From contig JAFVXI010000013.1 of assembly GCA_017501245.1 (NCBI GenBank), positions 62,001 to 126,000 on the forward strand: a stretch of DNA of 64,000 nucleotides. The letters are read 5' to 3'. The position numbers and the translations under genes were made by a program. Shown one piece after another: positions 23,101 through 26,804 of this stretch. Origin of the DNA: Clostridia bacterium. GTDB taxonomy: Bacteria; Bacillota; Clostridia; Oscillospirales; CAG-272. Below the pieces are notes generated by a model. The model did no database searches. It was not told where the DNA came from and was given only the letters and a program-made list of their open reading frames with translations. The first letter of the stretch is position 1. Each line of letters opens with the position of its first letter.

Positions 23101-23316
23101 CTTAACGTCCGCATCGGGGGCGTCTGCCGCCGACGTGGTGCCCGAAACGATTCCCGAACCGTCCGAGCCGGGTGCATTCGTCGAGCTGGAGGAGCCGCCG
23201 TTCAGCACTATGTAGTTGCCGTTCGAGGTCTCATCGTCGCTGGCGAATACAGATATCGGCATGACCGAAAGAAGCATGCACAATATCAAGAGCCAAACTA
23301 CTGATTTCTTCAACAC
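2164..23316 (-). CDS. Giant secreted beta-helix repeat protein (7,050 residues)
   Basis: A single uninterrupted frame encodes a secreted protein with signal peptide (KKSVVWLLILCMLLS..VFA). After a Ser/Gly linker comes an N-terminal domain at about residues 70-240. A GLUG-type block follows at about 405-645 (VGGINGHG, VGGIVGHS repeats). The long body has more than 20 modules opening with AxIGxxYYATLxEAxAAA, then GDTITLLxDV and LDLNGKTI, each followed by right-handed beta-helix strands. A second GLUG-like block lies near 3320-3570. This resembles pectate-lyase-like adhesive proteins of gut Firmicutes. No LPxTG, S-layer, choline-binding or membrane anchor is visible; the C-terminal ~110 residues form a separate beta-rich domain ending CTDPVAVPAN. 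The start is GTG with AAAGGAG upstream. Adhesion or cell-cell contact is inference. Confidence 0.85.
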   Translation of the reverse strand: MLKKSVVWLLILCMLLSVMPISVFASDDETSNGNYIVLNGGSSSSTNAPGSDGSGIVSGTTSAADAPDADVKLLSPTTLKADSYIAWPSGAVNVDRPLQIVMNFKANETLEAAKAGKFGKWKCDFYLTVTGLEDGSVQAKDCYLAGSYGNYGWIVIPADDMTVENGVTYPVVSGYDANLTYENICDYVKDFTAAIYISEDILAANPDFKVTLALKMTNPENENDVITIGSPAVYDVEALTNGGKAAEAVGELLNSTQVGGTLATDAIADVEAAKAALKALNSNLTDDDIANADIDLVVEFVESVSEGAAVKSYTFNVTPMYGVSNSRVEVNSFSENVSFKLPVPSSVTESYANIYHEGAYIDTVAVQTEGDAKYVVVSSDSFSEYTVEPTADEGITGTGTEADPFVIADLADLYLFASSVNGGNSYKGQFVKLAADVDLAGAEWTPIGKVGASFQGTFDGADHTVSNLKVSSGSYIGLFGRIDGASINNVKVVNPVLNGTSYVGAIVGMGYTGSISNCHVSGDISIIGNYMVGGINGHGYARINNCSVIGNDVDDCVITGIHDGGSNEGDNVGGIVGHSAENVPTTNCTVKNVTIMGTRKVGGITGITNMSSDVSGATLENVKIGTNATVDYANDNLKTMSIGGVVGQYQASGTAGSVANATINGVSFLNTNSVTVSAGVLAGGMRGTSVVLAPSAAIAADDVVVADVEGATADFLEPLYVAKLGDNGYASSLKAAFAAAEAGDTITLLADVALTEALVVAKGASVALDLAGKIVSYTSAVQGEDMITNYGALVISDSVGGGKITYCNTDTTAENVSVNTISNGPCGVLTVNGGTIENTTALSSVSHQIYAFAIDNLTNGSSGAAKVIVNGGTIKSNYRSIRLFANSTTDENSVVINGGSFIGQVWLQASKASAQVVSLAISGGSFQPAGNDMSSVFVTTLGATTPEFSVTGGEFATKIGADNATLACNPGISGGSFTEAAMSGINAGLIAEGCTFVANSDGSYGVAVDPAYGNEAQIGSTYYATLEEAAQAAQVGDTIKLLSDVALDATLTLPAGITLDGNGKAISGTILAGGELTISGHVKVTSFNVAYTNLTINIVEGGCLELTGTGRMVIGHGTTFNITGSVTDAKTANVADLTPSLIMPGASFTGAGVTFNVTNAYIKTTASYCSSSSSASGTFDFNITNSIWEQFGKLAFESQSTAATVNFELKDSVLTTTSHLVFGVSRGEIVIDNSNVNVGQSRQIENQSTMTVKNGSVVNGAVATSSNAKNPGTLIIDNATYSVTGEFSGSDLGTGTLIVKNGGSFTAGSITKADIVVDATGMGVGDTVSTINANLSNFAGTIEVVNNDNLEAEIVDGKIVLTEKPAAKIGEVKYATLKEAFAALSDGDTLVILAGEHSEGTIKLKAALSNVTVKGEDGAVLKNMTIMSSDGNSVKYSGITFDGIVFEGSNIVFTGARNGEVIYKDITITNCEFYNVVTNNAFSAVHFNLASDETIENLTFTNNVVNGVSDDNGDQYPGGLRANYVSGIVTITGNKISNVPNNAIQVINVNASKIVIENNILASELGAITNLYNVTSDSVSITGNQFLVQDGQKALSYISGVDVSGNYWNGSAPANLPDGVTYKDYYTTVEADGTLSGKVELPYGTLTNVYTSDSTYWGECGGNAKESFVFKFYNGDTYMGYTSLNNVGGIIDGSVYVSWNIKLDAASNTDEYWTMAWEIQPTIAMQPTRCEQWVDGVKVAEAVVEPNWSDKIFPVSAAVTDENGTILSYVNGTEGHTFADAVEAGGYIYVFTDVTADISAFENVTLSGNNVTVTNTKTGWVNMVNVTVGSGVTLEIGSAYFTGGGDNVIEGTLSVETLYNANNSKITVRNGGNIVTTGMIVNRYHSSAEAGIYVYGDGDDSTVEVSCADTIGTYSGTFYAKDAVVKANMLWIDYLKGSTEESDTYAQSTPIFNNSNISITKELRFYKDSTITLIDSDVTAGTVQVRENATPTVSIDENSSIKANEVLNLNGASSNAVIDENGNVSFVKIVAKIGNTNYETLADALAAVNAGETITLLNDVTISDVLVIDESITIDGNGKTITYTGSNRIVDIAVGGLEITLKNLNLVSSASYCQRGINIGADVDVTLDNVSVKGENVTYALNLPGSSKGSEIIIKDSDFAGCIALNVWGANAVINATNSDFTSVDKATHENYAAVSVNNDGTTAAEGAVITITGGTITALDENNQLATAIRNSTATGTVNVSESTVVTGTVRQPVAIVTYNGYNEFYSFFTLQEALDKATNDPTATLKLLKDITVSDVIALEGNITIDGNGKTITYTGSSRIINIIVDGLEITLKNLNLVSSASYCERGINIGADVDVTLDNVSVKGTNVTYAVNLPATSSGAAVTIKDSDFTGCIALNVWGENVVVNATDSEFTSVDNAAHENYAAIVLNNNGEYSAENTVINIIGGKITALDENDAPSVSVTNSTATGTVNVSNTTDVTGDVRETVAIVYYEGYTEFYSEYTLQDALNKATNDPTATVKLLKDITVSETLVVNGVVVLDLNGKTVSGVCNANQDSLIYIENSGKLTINDSSAEKAGKITYASGSSNVGFAIDLEGALVLEAGTIELTGSWSIGYAVDVRPNSWGTAYTEATTFVMNGGNIVSSDGAVRVASSSADAHKNVSASFVMNGGKIDAAWDGVFIQQSNTIYDDLSFTINGGIIESDLNPVRVYGPLPTGYVNDADCMSIDLKGGTLTYTGTETRTWIIDGILRAGDAMTADVIVENGDLTVSAAIAENATAPEGFIWADNGDGTYGIVVDPTYGKVAKIGDTYYATLADAIAAANDGDIVTLLSDLTIVGETYTIADGVSITLDMNGKKLTATDDKAANVCYELFYIYGELTVTGNGTIELTSTSGDESFAKSSTIFHNRGGVLTVENGTYKHLGGTCMAFAIDNSGNWFGDATTNIKGGHIESTYIAIRNRMEQNSHGSSGKATVNVNGGTIVGVRRAIWGQAASTSETSPATGAININDGTIVGSIETSVAAGSVAMTTINGGNVEKVVAKAGELTVKGGTVGDVVIYNNNAVTDYAVNSDGVYVVAVAKIGDNYYATLSDAVAALKENGGTLTLLDDANESITFNYPADGAPTELTIDLNGFTITSAESTVWVSDGYKVTIKDSAGTGKIISTNAGGEAIAITRNGHVILESGYVYNDFCAVWMYNATENGTFVMNGGTLEVPNGGQALSVGAGKATINGGKILCNKIPGGGGWNTLVYANGALEITGGEFLGTIGSYGTVSISGGTFSYPDDPNDGFNKAHLADGYEIKTNNDGSITVYALPTSLQGSGTAEDPYLINNLDDLKFFRNSVNNGNRYNGQFVKLTADIDLNDEEWTPIGDRNVDQGSFLGTFDGDNHKISNLWISEWNKTGAGFFSKVGNQTEYVSGTVKNVTFENVTIVSSESYVGVIAQAPSGALIENVHVTGDITISGYGYVGGIVGHGYPTINNSSVIGDGTGTITANYWGAGAILGFSGDYGSHITNAIVEGVTIHGNYGGAASVTGSPYGAAVNGATVKDVVITSNSDYCMGYVSAGGTVENVTVENVTASAADQPITPADAVATVNGKIYFDFAEAVAAAQAGETITLMRDVTVTEKFNLTGVNLDLGGKTMFLKTTGNYIVDAVTISNGTIDISGNTLASGTNTFFTVGGQWAKAGSVLNLDKVNLVGDGYRTEWAVICVHNGTSLNITDSTIDLKNDNGTAGGFIKDTSGNNNTATVVISNTKINLANVDRGFTGAKVTLDTVELTITGGEHGINGSELLVKDSTVSISDGTGRGITLNKFDSSIVNSTVTLTNMGEGGIRFKTANALTVDADSKLAATSAHADVEGATVNGKAVTGTEDDMSTVTVADGVTTVVNPYYEAEINGTKYESIAEALAAAQPGDTVTILAGTYAGDISVNKDITVIGETDGEGNNLVTINGQVSITGNGATVENLNVSVSVENQETALYINGGDILVKGCNVSGYNVTRFSYVQAGGVTFQNCNLDGYDYTLHFDSLNGDLTIDGCTLDDWSAIGAGGNVIVTNTTFEVGESEYNTLRTWTNATYTGCEFEKGFDLDLAGDAQTLKVVDSTYTDGTPVDIKLFRANDTENFEITVDGVVMSYAAKIGGNYYETLAEAFAAAQDGDTVTLVADVEIGTSIYVNNKKLTFDGNGHKITQAAGSTYGDYLVPLRFNNGEYTIKNVIFDGWTTKSVLRIENGTAVIDNLTIQNTNWNKETQAKSYGVLYIENADVTVQNSKFLNNVSGSTVTYGYGSSDSMATKLVIDNCLFEGNVSNGDCSIVYYVKGSGCTIKNSEFIDNTVNCNTNGATIYLGFQDNCVLTGNLFKNNTVTDSSTSTRVAGAIFAGYQATITDNAFEGNTASNANGDVLGQVCISTYYEDGYVELSGNYWNGGAPVYGEDYTIQHQTGAGDFGMDSYYNSYEVDADGNLTLKDEMSNTFAAKIGTKKFTSLLAALEAAKDGETVTLLADVELNTRLIFSLYTAGRNVTLDGNGHKLYASSTNWGTGNGKHLINVNCDNVTLKDIVLDCNNIAEGANIYMAQNITFENVSIINKKAGFNADLTVNGSTLNVAGNLSASYVDVSLGKGVTTPLGITAEDGAVLDVRTLQIASAAYPNTNLDGALSTDGTSYYSLKKVDANGNLAGYSNSLSRLSNGYGYELLEDMTVNSNVTLLNAGHTGTIDTNGYTLTVADGKTLTVNGDLAVTGTGTIAGDLVLGNADASVSGVAGLDVKSSVEHSKVVYENGEYVVVFAVAYIGNEDYYTLDEAFAAAQAGDTITLLADVTLGDVVTIDEAITLDLGGNTVTGADGAIVFIVKAATTIKNGTILGDKSGTTSGLIEIYANLVMDGVTVETSKINALRFKAGDCTATLTNCNVTGAFKGYGGSVWNIESGTYKASSTSINDQLNGTASISGGTFYYEIEATECAPGYVVVNNGDGTYTVKYAPVCFVDANNNGVLDEGEAVYGSLEAVFETYQSGDVYVVITDDVVIDTQVDTDVNAKYYLNTNVAEGVTVEFAYADDWNYVQNMYVGEGVTVEAPYLLVWTDLDVYGSIVTDYLYITVGDVLVAEGASVTAKTGDATVQVKNGATLTVNGELATSILNVWVGGSELVVSGANAKVDASWIDIWDGTPTVSVENGATLEVDKIKASRGGSIDVNGATLDAGSVELGHNGESAGELTVTNGTVTGEIELTAVGSTFAGSEGMNVTTNIPDYKVVYENGVYSVVAKEYVAEVNGTKYEYLADAFAAAEANDIVTIFAGNYASELSVNKAITVIGETDAEGNNLVTFTKLNVTADGATVKNINAIAASGNAGYIDAKDVVIDGCYVKGGNGFRYCYTDGTVTFKNSTITGSTYGIHFDGTTGGEIVIDNCVITGWTSFAGTINKVTMTDTTFEEGNYNYVRFYQNEVVIDGCTFNENMAVDLAVNGAQLTVTDSTLTNGNVEDLFSGADIVNSTITVDGTELVREAMIGETYYKTLAEAVAAAQDGDVITLVDNVASATNINKAVTINGNGKKISSLTINANVTLAGELQVTATLYVYSGELTIAEGASVTVPNSTFGIWDGGKLTVASGAELSAYSVYFNGGAIDVYGTLTAITGGDGALILNGADDVINVYEGGVLNAGYVDIYKTSGNSTVNVYGSANISGFIKDGSAKFTWNVSGTLTTKNLTMANAESALNVSGAVVATGTVTASGTISLNSAAATFTTANDALAVVSGVADYKVVYANGAYALAACEYVAEVGGFKYESITDAIANANAGDTITLIANVNENVTVNKSVTIDGAGFNYTGTMTLNAASITIKDVIFVEGNISKGKGTTASATITIEDCEFYGNGMGGYAISLRLTSTVTVKNCYAEGYGSGFLTLPGANASLEVSDVEVVGENYAFKIDYSGAVSLTRVKISNAGIGIWDSNYGAKTYTLTDCEIDAENPISIWDRGTGITDTFEFVGNNKLANLGVDGDDNLQLAKLVLTVGASLTAPEGLTVEPEEVGYDVQYSDGAYRIVKIVAQVGGVIYGSLQEAIEAAETGDTVVLLDNINLTEADRVVGADKNVLIDVVGKDIILDMNGKTISVVHEDAFTNDYIVAVIRVGDGAGLTVTGNGTIDVKVLAENPDMAYMFWKRGTTGHLTIENGTFHMNDSADSMVYTNGNEIVYIKGGNWTLDSYGSRGNREPWIFNVAGAGDNHVVVTGGTFNADINRQHWSNEVLVPETYYTVANADGTYTVKEGAVAAVYTGMLTGPYYAPKYIGYATFEEAFAAAIAANDHEIKLLADVAVSDSFKIPAGANLTLDLNGKTIAGTDNTTASFGLFYNNGTFTVKDSVGGGKITLAATNDNGWSRYSSVVSNNPGGKFTLESGTIEHLGGTSMSYGIDNLTNGKGTYAETVINGGTVESAYIAIRQFLNGIEADNILTINGGVIGGANSSIYFQDPSTKANTGTLTIDEAASINNRIYLGVTEGSTEWPVELSIAAAALKNGAKIVESNVPAKYDIVLANGVYGVVELAPVAQIGETLYYTIADALLAANDGDTITLVWADGQAPIAMNGALYGGKTVTITGTAQVDWGVGFLFIGRGGEGNATLIFENANLTSASNTGAYGIHVSGREKDTTNKYDGTLIINNSTIELDYLINKGTMTLDNSTLTVKNGFSIGGRPAGETESGEDATATITLNNASNLIVNNHNGMGLGYEAIGVMNVNAGCTFECTQSFLITAKGTMNVVGGSVKVAGTLTNKGAINMDLASKIVGNVDSTGSITVDAAAFAGSDVVVVEGKVTGTVDLVNAKLGVVVTVSDTNVTVGITGDAVASFNGNYYTDLIDAIYAADDFGGGNITLLADATGLRDVSVYDGIVLDLNGYTLETKYFTVFHNGRIIDSSAGKGLIECHKDHAAIRNTVVATPGVIAENSQVPIWDPTQNGYVLSNYIFNGNVATRIDGDKVKYVFAFNTQYFTNLFADGASDNELSVVVKVTWTDKTTGILCTEEFKYSDEHVSTVLTNFGQQFTLTIANPDNYPGMTFQAMVLSGTDMVACTDPVAVPAN
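15740..17110 (-). repeat. Two tandem 699-bp near-identical units inside the giant gene
   Basis: Two adjacent units share long identical DNA blocks exactly 699 bp (233 codons) apart, for example around 16261 and 16960, both encoding VDVTLDNVSVKG. Other modules of the gene are related only at protein level, so this pair is a recent in-frame duplication. Confidence 0.85.
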
Positions 23317-23412
23317 TGTCTTTCTCTCCTTTAGAAAAATTTATCAATTTAGAATTGAAGCGATTTTAGGTGCGCAAATAAATATATAAATATTTAATAA
23401 GCGTACACCAAC

Positions 23413-23441
23413 ATTATAACCCCTTTTTCGTACGAATGCAA
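23413..23441 (-). promoter_or_regulatory. Sigma-A promoter of the giant gene
   Basis: On the minus strand TTGCAT, a 17-base spacer and a perfect TATAAT lie about 95 bases upstream of the GTG start. No other gene intervenes. The transcript may continue through the peptide, kinase-like and PqqD genes because no terminator is seen after the giant gene. Confidence 0.8.
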
Positions 23442-23645
23442 GAATAATTAGTAATATTTAATATAATTTCTGCACATTACACAAAAATAGAATACTGCGA
23501 CACTATGAAAATGAAAAAATTGCACAAATGCTAAAAAGTCCACAGGGCAATAAGCGTTATAATAAAATGCGGGAGGCTATTTTTAGAATACTTTGGCAAA
23601 AATATTTTTAAAATTTACATTTTTGTTACAAAAGTCCATTTTTCG

Positions 23646-23688
23646 TTGACAAATGTATTTCTATTTATAGTAAGAAATAGTATATAAT
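23646..23688 (+). promoter_or_regulatory. Promoter/operator region of the XRE regulator
   Basis: A consensus TTGACA (23646-23651) and a TATAAT (23683-23688) are too far apart to pair directly. Between them is an inverted repeat, TATTTCT / AGAAATA, with a 10-base spacer centred near 23667. A dimeric repressor could bind here, possibly the XRE protein encoded just downstream. The exact start site is unclear. The rest of the 400-bp divergent region is AT-rich, with nothing else recognisable. Confidence 0.45.
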
Positions 23689-23724
23689 ATATAAACTCTT
23701 GACCGAGAAGGGAGGTTTTAGAGC

Positions 23725-24027
23725 GTGCAGAGACAGTTGAACGAAAACATCAAGAAGCTGAGAATAGCAAGAGGAATGAATCAGATCGAGTTTGCGAGAA
23801 TTATCGGAGTTACGAAGCAGTGCGTTTCCAACTGGGAAAACGACAACGTTCTCCCCTCGATAGAGATGCTCATCAAGATCGCAGACCTCTTCCACGTTTC
23901 GACAGATTATCTGCTTGGGCGTAGCTCGAAACACCTGGTTGATATGTCGGGGCTCACCGAAGAGCAGATAGCGCACATATCTCTTTTGACAGACGACTTC
24001 GAGCGGCTGAACAAGGCGAAGGAATGA
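23725..24027 (+). CDS. XRE-family transcriptional regulator
   Basis: A 100-residue protein with an N-terminal Cro/CI helix-turn-helix covering about residues 5-60 (NIKKLRIARGMNQIEFARII, then KQCVSNWENDNVLPSIEML), followed by ADLFHVSTDYLLG and a short acidic tail. This is the usual layout of small phage-repressor-like regulators in Clostridia. The GTG start has GGAGG 9 bases upstream. It is transcribed divergently from the giant surface-protein gene and may control it or itself through the AT-rich dyad upstream; that is inference. Confidence 0.9.
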   Translation: MQRQLNENIKKLRIARGMNQIEFARIIGVTKQCVSNWENDNVLPSIEMLIKIADLFHVSTDYLLGRSSKHLVDMSGLTEEQIAHISLLTDDFERLNKAKE

Positions 24028-24196
24028 CCCCCTCAATGTAATGAACCAACGAGATCAGACATCGAGCTCATCACCATCGGGAAAAGGCAAGGCGGGAAAA
24101 GCGATAAACGATGCTCCGTCACACGGCGGAGTGCAAAAATCATGACGGAAGCAAAAACAAATCAGGCGATAGCAACGAGTCGATACACATAGCAAA

Positions 24197-24233
24197 GAAA
24201 AAGCCGCAGCTAACGAATAGCTGCGGCTTTTTC
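24197..24233. terminator. Strong bidirectional terminator
   Basis: A perfect 16-bp stem (GAAAAAGCCGCAGCTA / TAGCTGCGGCTTTTTC) with loop ACGAA. A-run and T-run flanks allow it to end both the XRE gene on the plus strand and the convergent cyclophilin gene on the minus strand. Confidence 0.93.
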
Positions 24234-24284
24234 ACCTAAAACGATGATGAAATGTTAAGTTTTGTTAGCTAAAACAGCGAATCA

Positions 24285-24971
24285 TTAATGGTGAGCGTGA
24301 CCCGAGATACTCTCGATATAAGCTCTCGTGGGGATGGAGATAAGACCGTTTTCATCCATGTCGGCATCCTCGATGATCTTCTCGATGATATCCATACCGT
24401 CGGTGATCATAGCAAACGCGGCGTACTTTCCGTCCAGCTCGGGAGAATCCTCGGTGACGATAAAGAACTGGCCGTAGCCCGAATCGGCGCCCTCGCCGTG
24501 AGCAAGAGAGATAATTCCCTTCTTGTGCGAGATCTTATTGGTTACGCCGTTGTCACTGAACTCACCCTTGATTCCATTCTTGCCGCCATCGGCATCGAGA
24601 GAGCCACAATAGAGCAGACCGTCAAGGAAGGTGTGGAGGCTCTTGCCATCAAAGTAGCCGTCCTCGCAGAGCTTCGTAAAGGCTTCAACGGTTTTAGGTG
24701 CGTCGTTGCCGTAAAGCTCGATGTGCACGGCTCCGTAATCCTCGACGACCATAGAAAGGTGATAGGTCGCCTCAGGGTAGTAGTCAAAGAGTCCGAGCGC
24801 AAATCCAAGACCAATGACGAGGCCGACGATCAGCACTGCGACAAGGAAGAGGATCAAAACGGTTTTGACCGTTTTCTTCGAGTGCTCCTTCTTTTCCGTC
24901 GCCTCGCGCTCGAGCTTAGCGCTTTCGGTTTTTTCGGTTACGTAGTTAGCATTTTTCTTTTTCTTAGCCAT
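24285..24971 (-). CDS. Membrane-anchored cyclophilin-type peptidyl-prolyl isomerase, divergent active site
   Basis: A 228-residue protein: a highly charged cytoplasmic N-terminus (residues 1-33), one membrane helix (about 34-60) and an external cyclophilin domain. Recognisable cyclophilin segments are GAVHIELYGNDAPKTVEAFTKL, GIISLAHG, GYGQFFIV and ELDGKYAAFAMITDGMDI. The segment that normally reads FHRVIPGFMIQGGD is here LHTFLDGLLYCGSLD, so the catalytic Arg is replaced by Thr. Isomerase activity may be weak; a chaperone or binding role is possible. It is monocistronic, from a consensus promoter about 115 bases upstream to the shared terminator. Confidence 0.85.
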   Translation of the reverse strand: MAKKKKNANYVTEKTESAKLEREATEKKEHSKKTVKTVLILFLVAVLIVGLVIGLGFALGLFDYYPEATYHLSMVVEDYGAVHIELYGNDAPKTVEAFTKLCEDGYFDGKSLHTFLDGLLYCGSLDADGGKNGIKGEFSDNGVTNKISHKKGIISLAHGEGADSGYGQFFIVTEDSPELDGKYAAFAMITDGMDIIEKIIEDADMDENGLISIPTRAYIESISGHAHH

Positions 24972-25091
24972 TTTTTCCTCACAATATGTAAATTATTATT
25001 TGCAAATAACAGATTTGGAGCGCAAAACCAAGATTTGAAGCCTCGCCGGATATATCTCCCGCGACGCCCAAACCGATAGATATGATAATCA

Positions 25092-25120
25092 ATTATACCA
25101 TCCGAGCGAGCCGATGTCAA
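25092..25120 (-). promoter_or_regulatory. Sigma-A promoter of the cyclophilin gene
   Basis: Perfect TTGACA, 17-base spacer, perfect TATAAT on the minus strand, giving a leader of roughly 115 bases before the ATG. Confidence 0.88.
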
Positions 25121-25255
25121 GGCAAAATGACACGCCCCGTCAGCCGGGCAGAGCCAGAGGTGCGAGTATCAGTCATAAATACAGGCCACCCGTGTTAAGT
25201 TTTTGCGGCAAATCAATCAGAACACGGCTCAAAAGATCAGGCGATATATAATGTT

Positions 25256-26101
25256 TTATTTTTTAAATGGCAGAAGCATTCTCGTGCGGCGCTTATAATC
25301 GGCAAAGCCCTCCTTCGCAGCCTGCCTGCCCTCGGAAAGAGGAATGCTTACGAAGAGGAACATCAGCGTGTTTAAAACAGCGCCGACAAAGCATATCGCA
25401 GAGGCGCCGAGAGTAAAGGCGGAGTAGAGCGCCACGCCCCACCACATAAGGATCTCGCCGAGGTAGTTTGGGTGGCGGGAATATTTCCACAAGCCTTCTT
25501 CGATGAAGGGCGTTTTTCTTTCCTTTCTATATTTATGCATCTCGAAGTCCGAGACCCCCTGGAGCAGCGCCGCAATAAGCGAGATCAACGCACCGATAAG
25601 AGATAAAGGCGAAAATGCGGCATCAGACGTAACGACGAGAGCAGCGGGCAGGATGCAAAGATAAACAACAAGAGTAGGGAAAAGATGAATACCGAGGAAA
25701 TTAACGATAGGATATAGCGCACCGCACTTTCCTTCCAGCATCGTGTAGCGCCAATCCTGGCAAGACATGCCTCCGAAGGTGTAAGCCCAATTAGCCGTAA
25801 GGCGCACGCCCCAGATCAGCACGGTGAGGATAACCACCAAGCCGGCTAAGCTAAAGCCCTCCTTAAGCGCAAGAGCAATCAGGATGACCATAGGCGCAAC
25901 ACTCCAATACGGATCGTAAACCGACGCGTTTTTAAATATGAGGCTGAACACAAAGGTCAGCGCAGTTGCCGCCACGTCAGCGAGCAGAAGAGATAGCCAA
26001 AGCTCAAATGGGCAAAGGAGATAAACGAGGCACCCCACGATCGATGCAAGTAGATAAACGAGTGTGATAATGATATAACTTTTAGTTCTTGAAATGCTCA
26101 A
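25256..26101 (-). CDS. DUF1295 / steroid-5-alpha-reductase-like integral membrane protein
   Basis: A 281-residue polytopic protein with about seven membrane helices. The C-terminal half carries the isoprenylcysteine-methyltransferase/DUF1295 signature: ...EEGLWKYSRHPNYLGEILMWWG, followed by EGRQAAKEGFADYKRRTRMLLP. Conserved RHPNY and WWG residues bind cofactor in ICMT-type enzymes; the substrate of bacterial DUF1295 proteins is unknown. The start is TTG with CAGAGGTGA upstream. It lies 49 bases behind the tyrosine phosphatase gene on the same strand and is probably co-transcribed with it. Confidence 0.85.
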   Translation of the reverse strand: MSISRTKSYIIITLVYLLASIVGCLVYLLCPFELWLSLLLADVAATALTFVFSLIFKNASVYDPYWSVAPMVILIALALKEGFSLAGLVVILTVLIWGVRLTANWAYTFGGMSCQDWRYTMLEGKCGALYPIVNFLGIHLFPTLVVYLCILPAALVVTSDAAFSPLSLIGALISLIAALLQGVSDFEMHKYRKERKTPFIEEGLWKYSRHPNYLGEILMWWGVALYSAFTLGASAICFVGAVLNTLMFLFVSIPLSEGRQAAKEGFADYKRRTRMLLPFKK

Positions 26102-26150
26102 AATTCACCTCTGCGATTGAAAAAATAGCATAATTTGTTAACTATAATTG

Positions 26151-26618
26151 TCATTTTGCTTGTATTTCGCCATTTTCGATAGCGTCAAGCAGAGCCTCGC
26201 ACCCCTCGAGACAATCACGGTAGGTCACGTCAAAGTTGCCGACGTACCAAGGGTCGGCGACGTCTCTCGACGAGCCGACGAAGGAGAGGAGCTTGTAGAT
26301 CCTGCCCTCTGCTCCTTCACCGAGCATACGGTGCATATTTCGGATATTTGCCCCGTCCATACCGACGAAGATATCGTATTTATCAAGGTCGCCCCTTGAG
26401 AGCTGGCGTGCATATTTACCGCTCGGGTCTATGCCGTGCTTCCTCAGTTCTCTTGCCGCAGGAGGATAGACGGGGTTTCCAAGCTCCTCGGTGCTCGTGG
26501 CAGAGGAGGCGACGCTATGCTTATTCAATAGGCCTCTCTCGGCAAGCAGTCTTTTCATTATAAATTCAGCCATCGGAGAGCGGCAGATGTTTCCATGGCA
26601 GACGAACATAATCTTCAT
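26151..26618 (-). CDS. Low-molecular-weight protein-tyrosine phosphatase
   Basis: A 155-residue protein opening with the active-site loop VCHGNICRSP (C-x5-R-S) and carrying the general-acid motif DPWYVG near the C-terminal third. Length and motif spacing fit the LMW-PTP family, which dephosphorylates tyrosine or arginine residues and often controls exopolysaccharide kinases. The ATG was chosen because GGGGAG lies 7 bases upstream; a longer frame to an upstream start has no ribosome site and adds a non-conserved Trp-rich segment. A promoter lies 65 bases upstream. Confidence 0.92.
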   Translation of the reverse strand: MKIMFVCHGNICRSPMAEFIMKRLLAERGLLNKHSVASSATSTEELGNPVYPPAARELRKHGIDPSGKYARQLSRGDLDKYDIFVGMDGANIRNMHRMLGEGAEGRIYKLLSFVGSSRDVADPWYVGNFDVTYRDCLEGCEALLDAIENGEIQAK

Positions 26619-26682
26619 ATAAGATCTCCCCATAAGGGCATATCTCCAAAAGGAGGCCGCCCAACGAAAAATTGACAATGCT

Positions 26683-26711
26683 ATTATAGCACAAGATCAG
26701 CCACAGGTAAA
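26683..26711 (-). promoter_or_regulatory. Promoter of the phosphatase-DUF1295 pair
   Basis: Minus strand TTTACC, 17-base spacer, TATAAT. It is separated by about 40 bases from the divergent acetyltransferase promoter. Confidence 0.7.
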
Positions 26712-26751
26712 TAGATAAGTCGACAAAAATCGAGATCGGCAGCGTGAGAGG

Positions 26752-26780
26752 TTGAATATACCGTCGGCATATGATATAAT
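26752..26780 (+). promoter_or_regulatory. Promoter of the GNAT acetyltransferase
   Basis: TTGAAT, 17-base spacer, TATAAT on the plus strand. The predicted start site lies only about 18 bases before the ATG, so the leader holds little more than the AGGAGG site. Confidence 0.8.
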
Positions 26781-26804
26781 AGATCAAAACAGGAGGTGAC
26801 GCTT

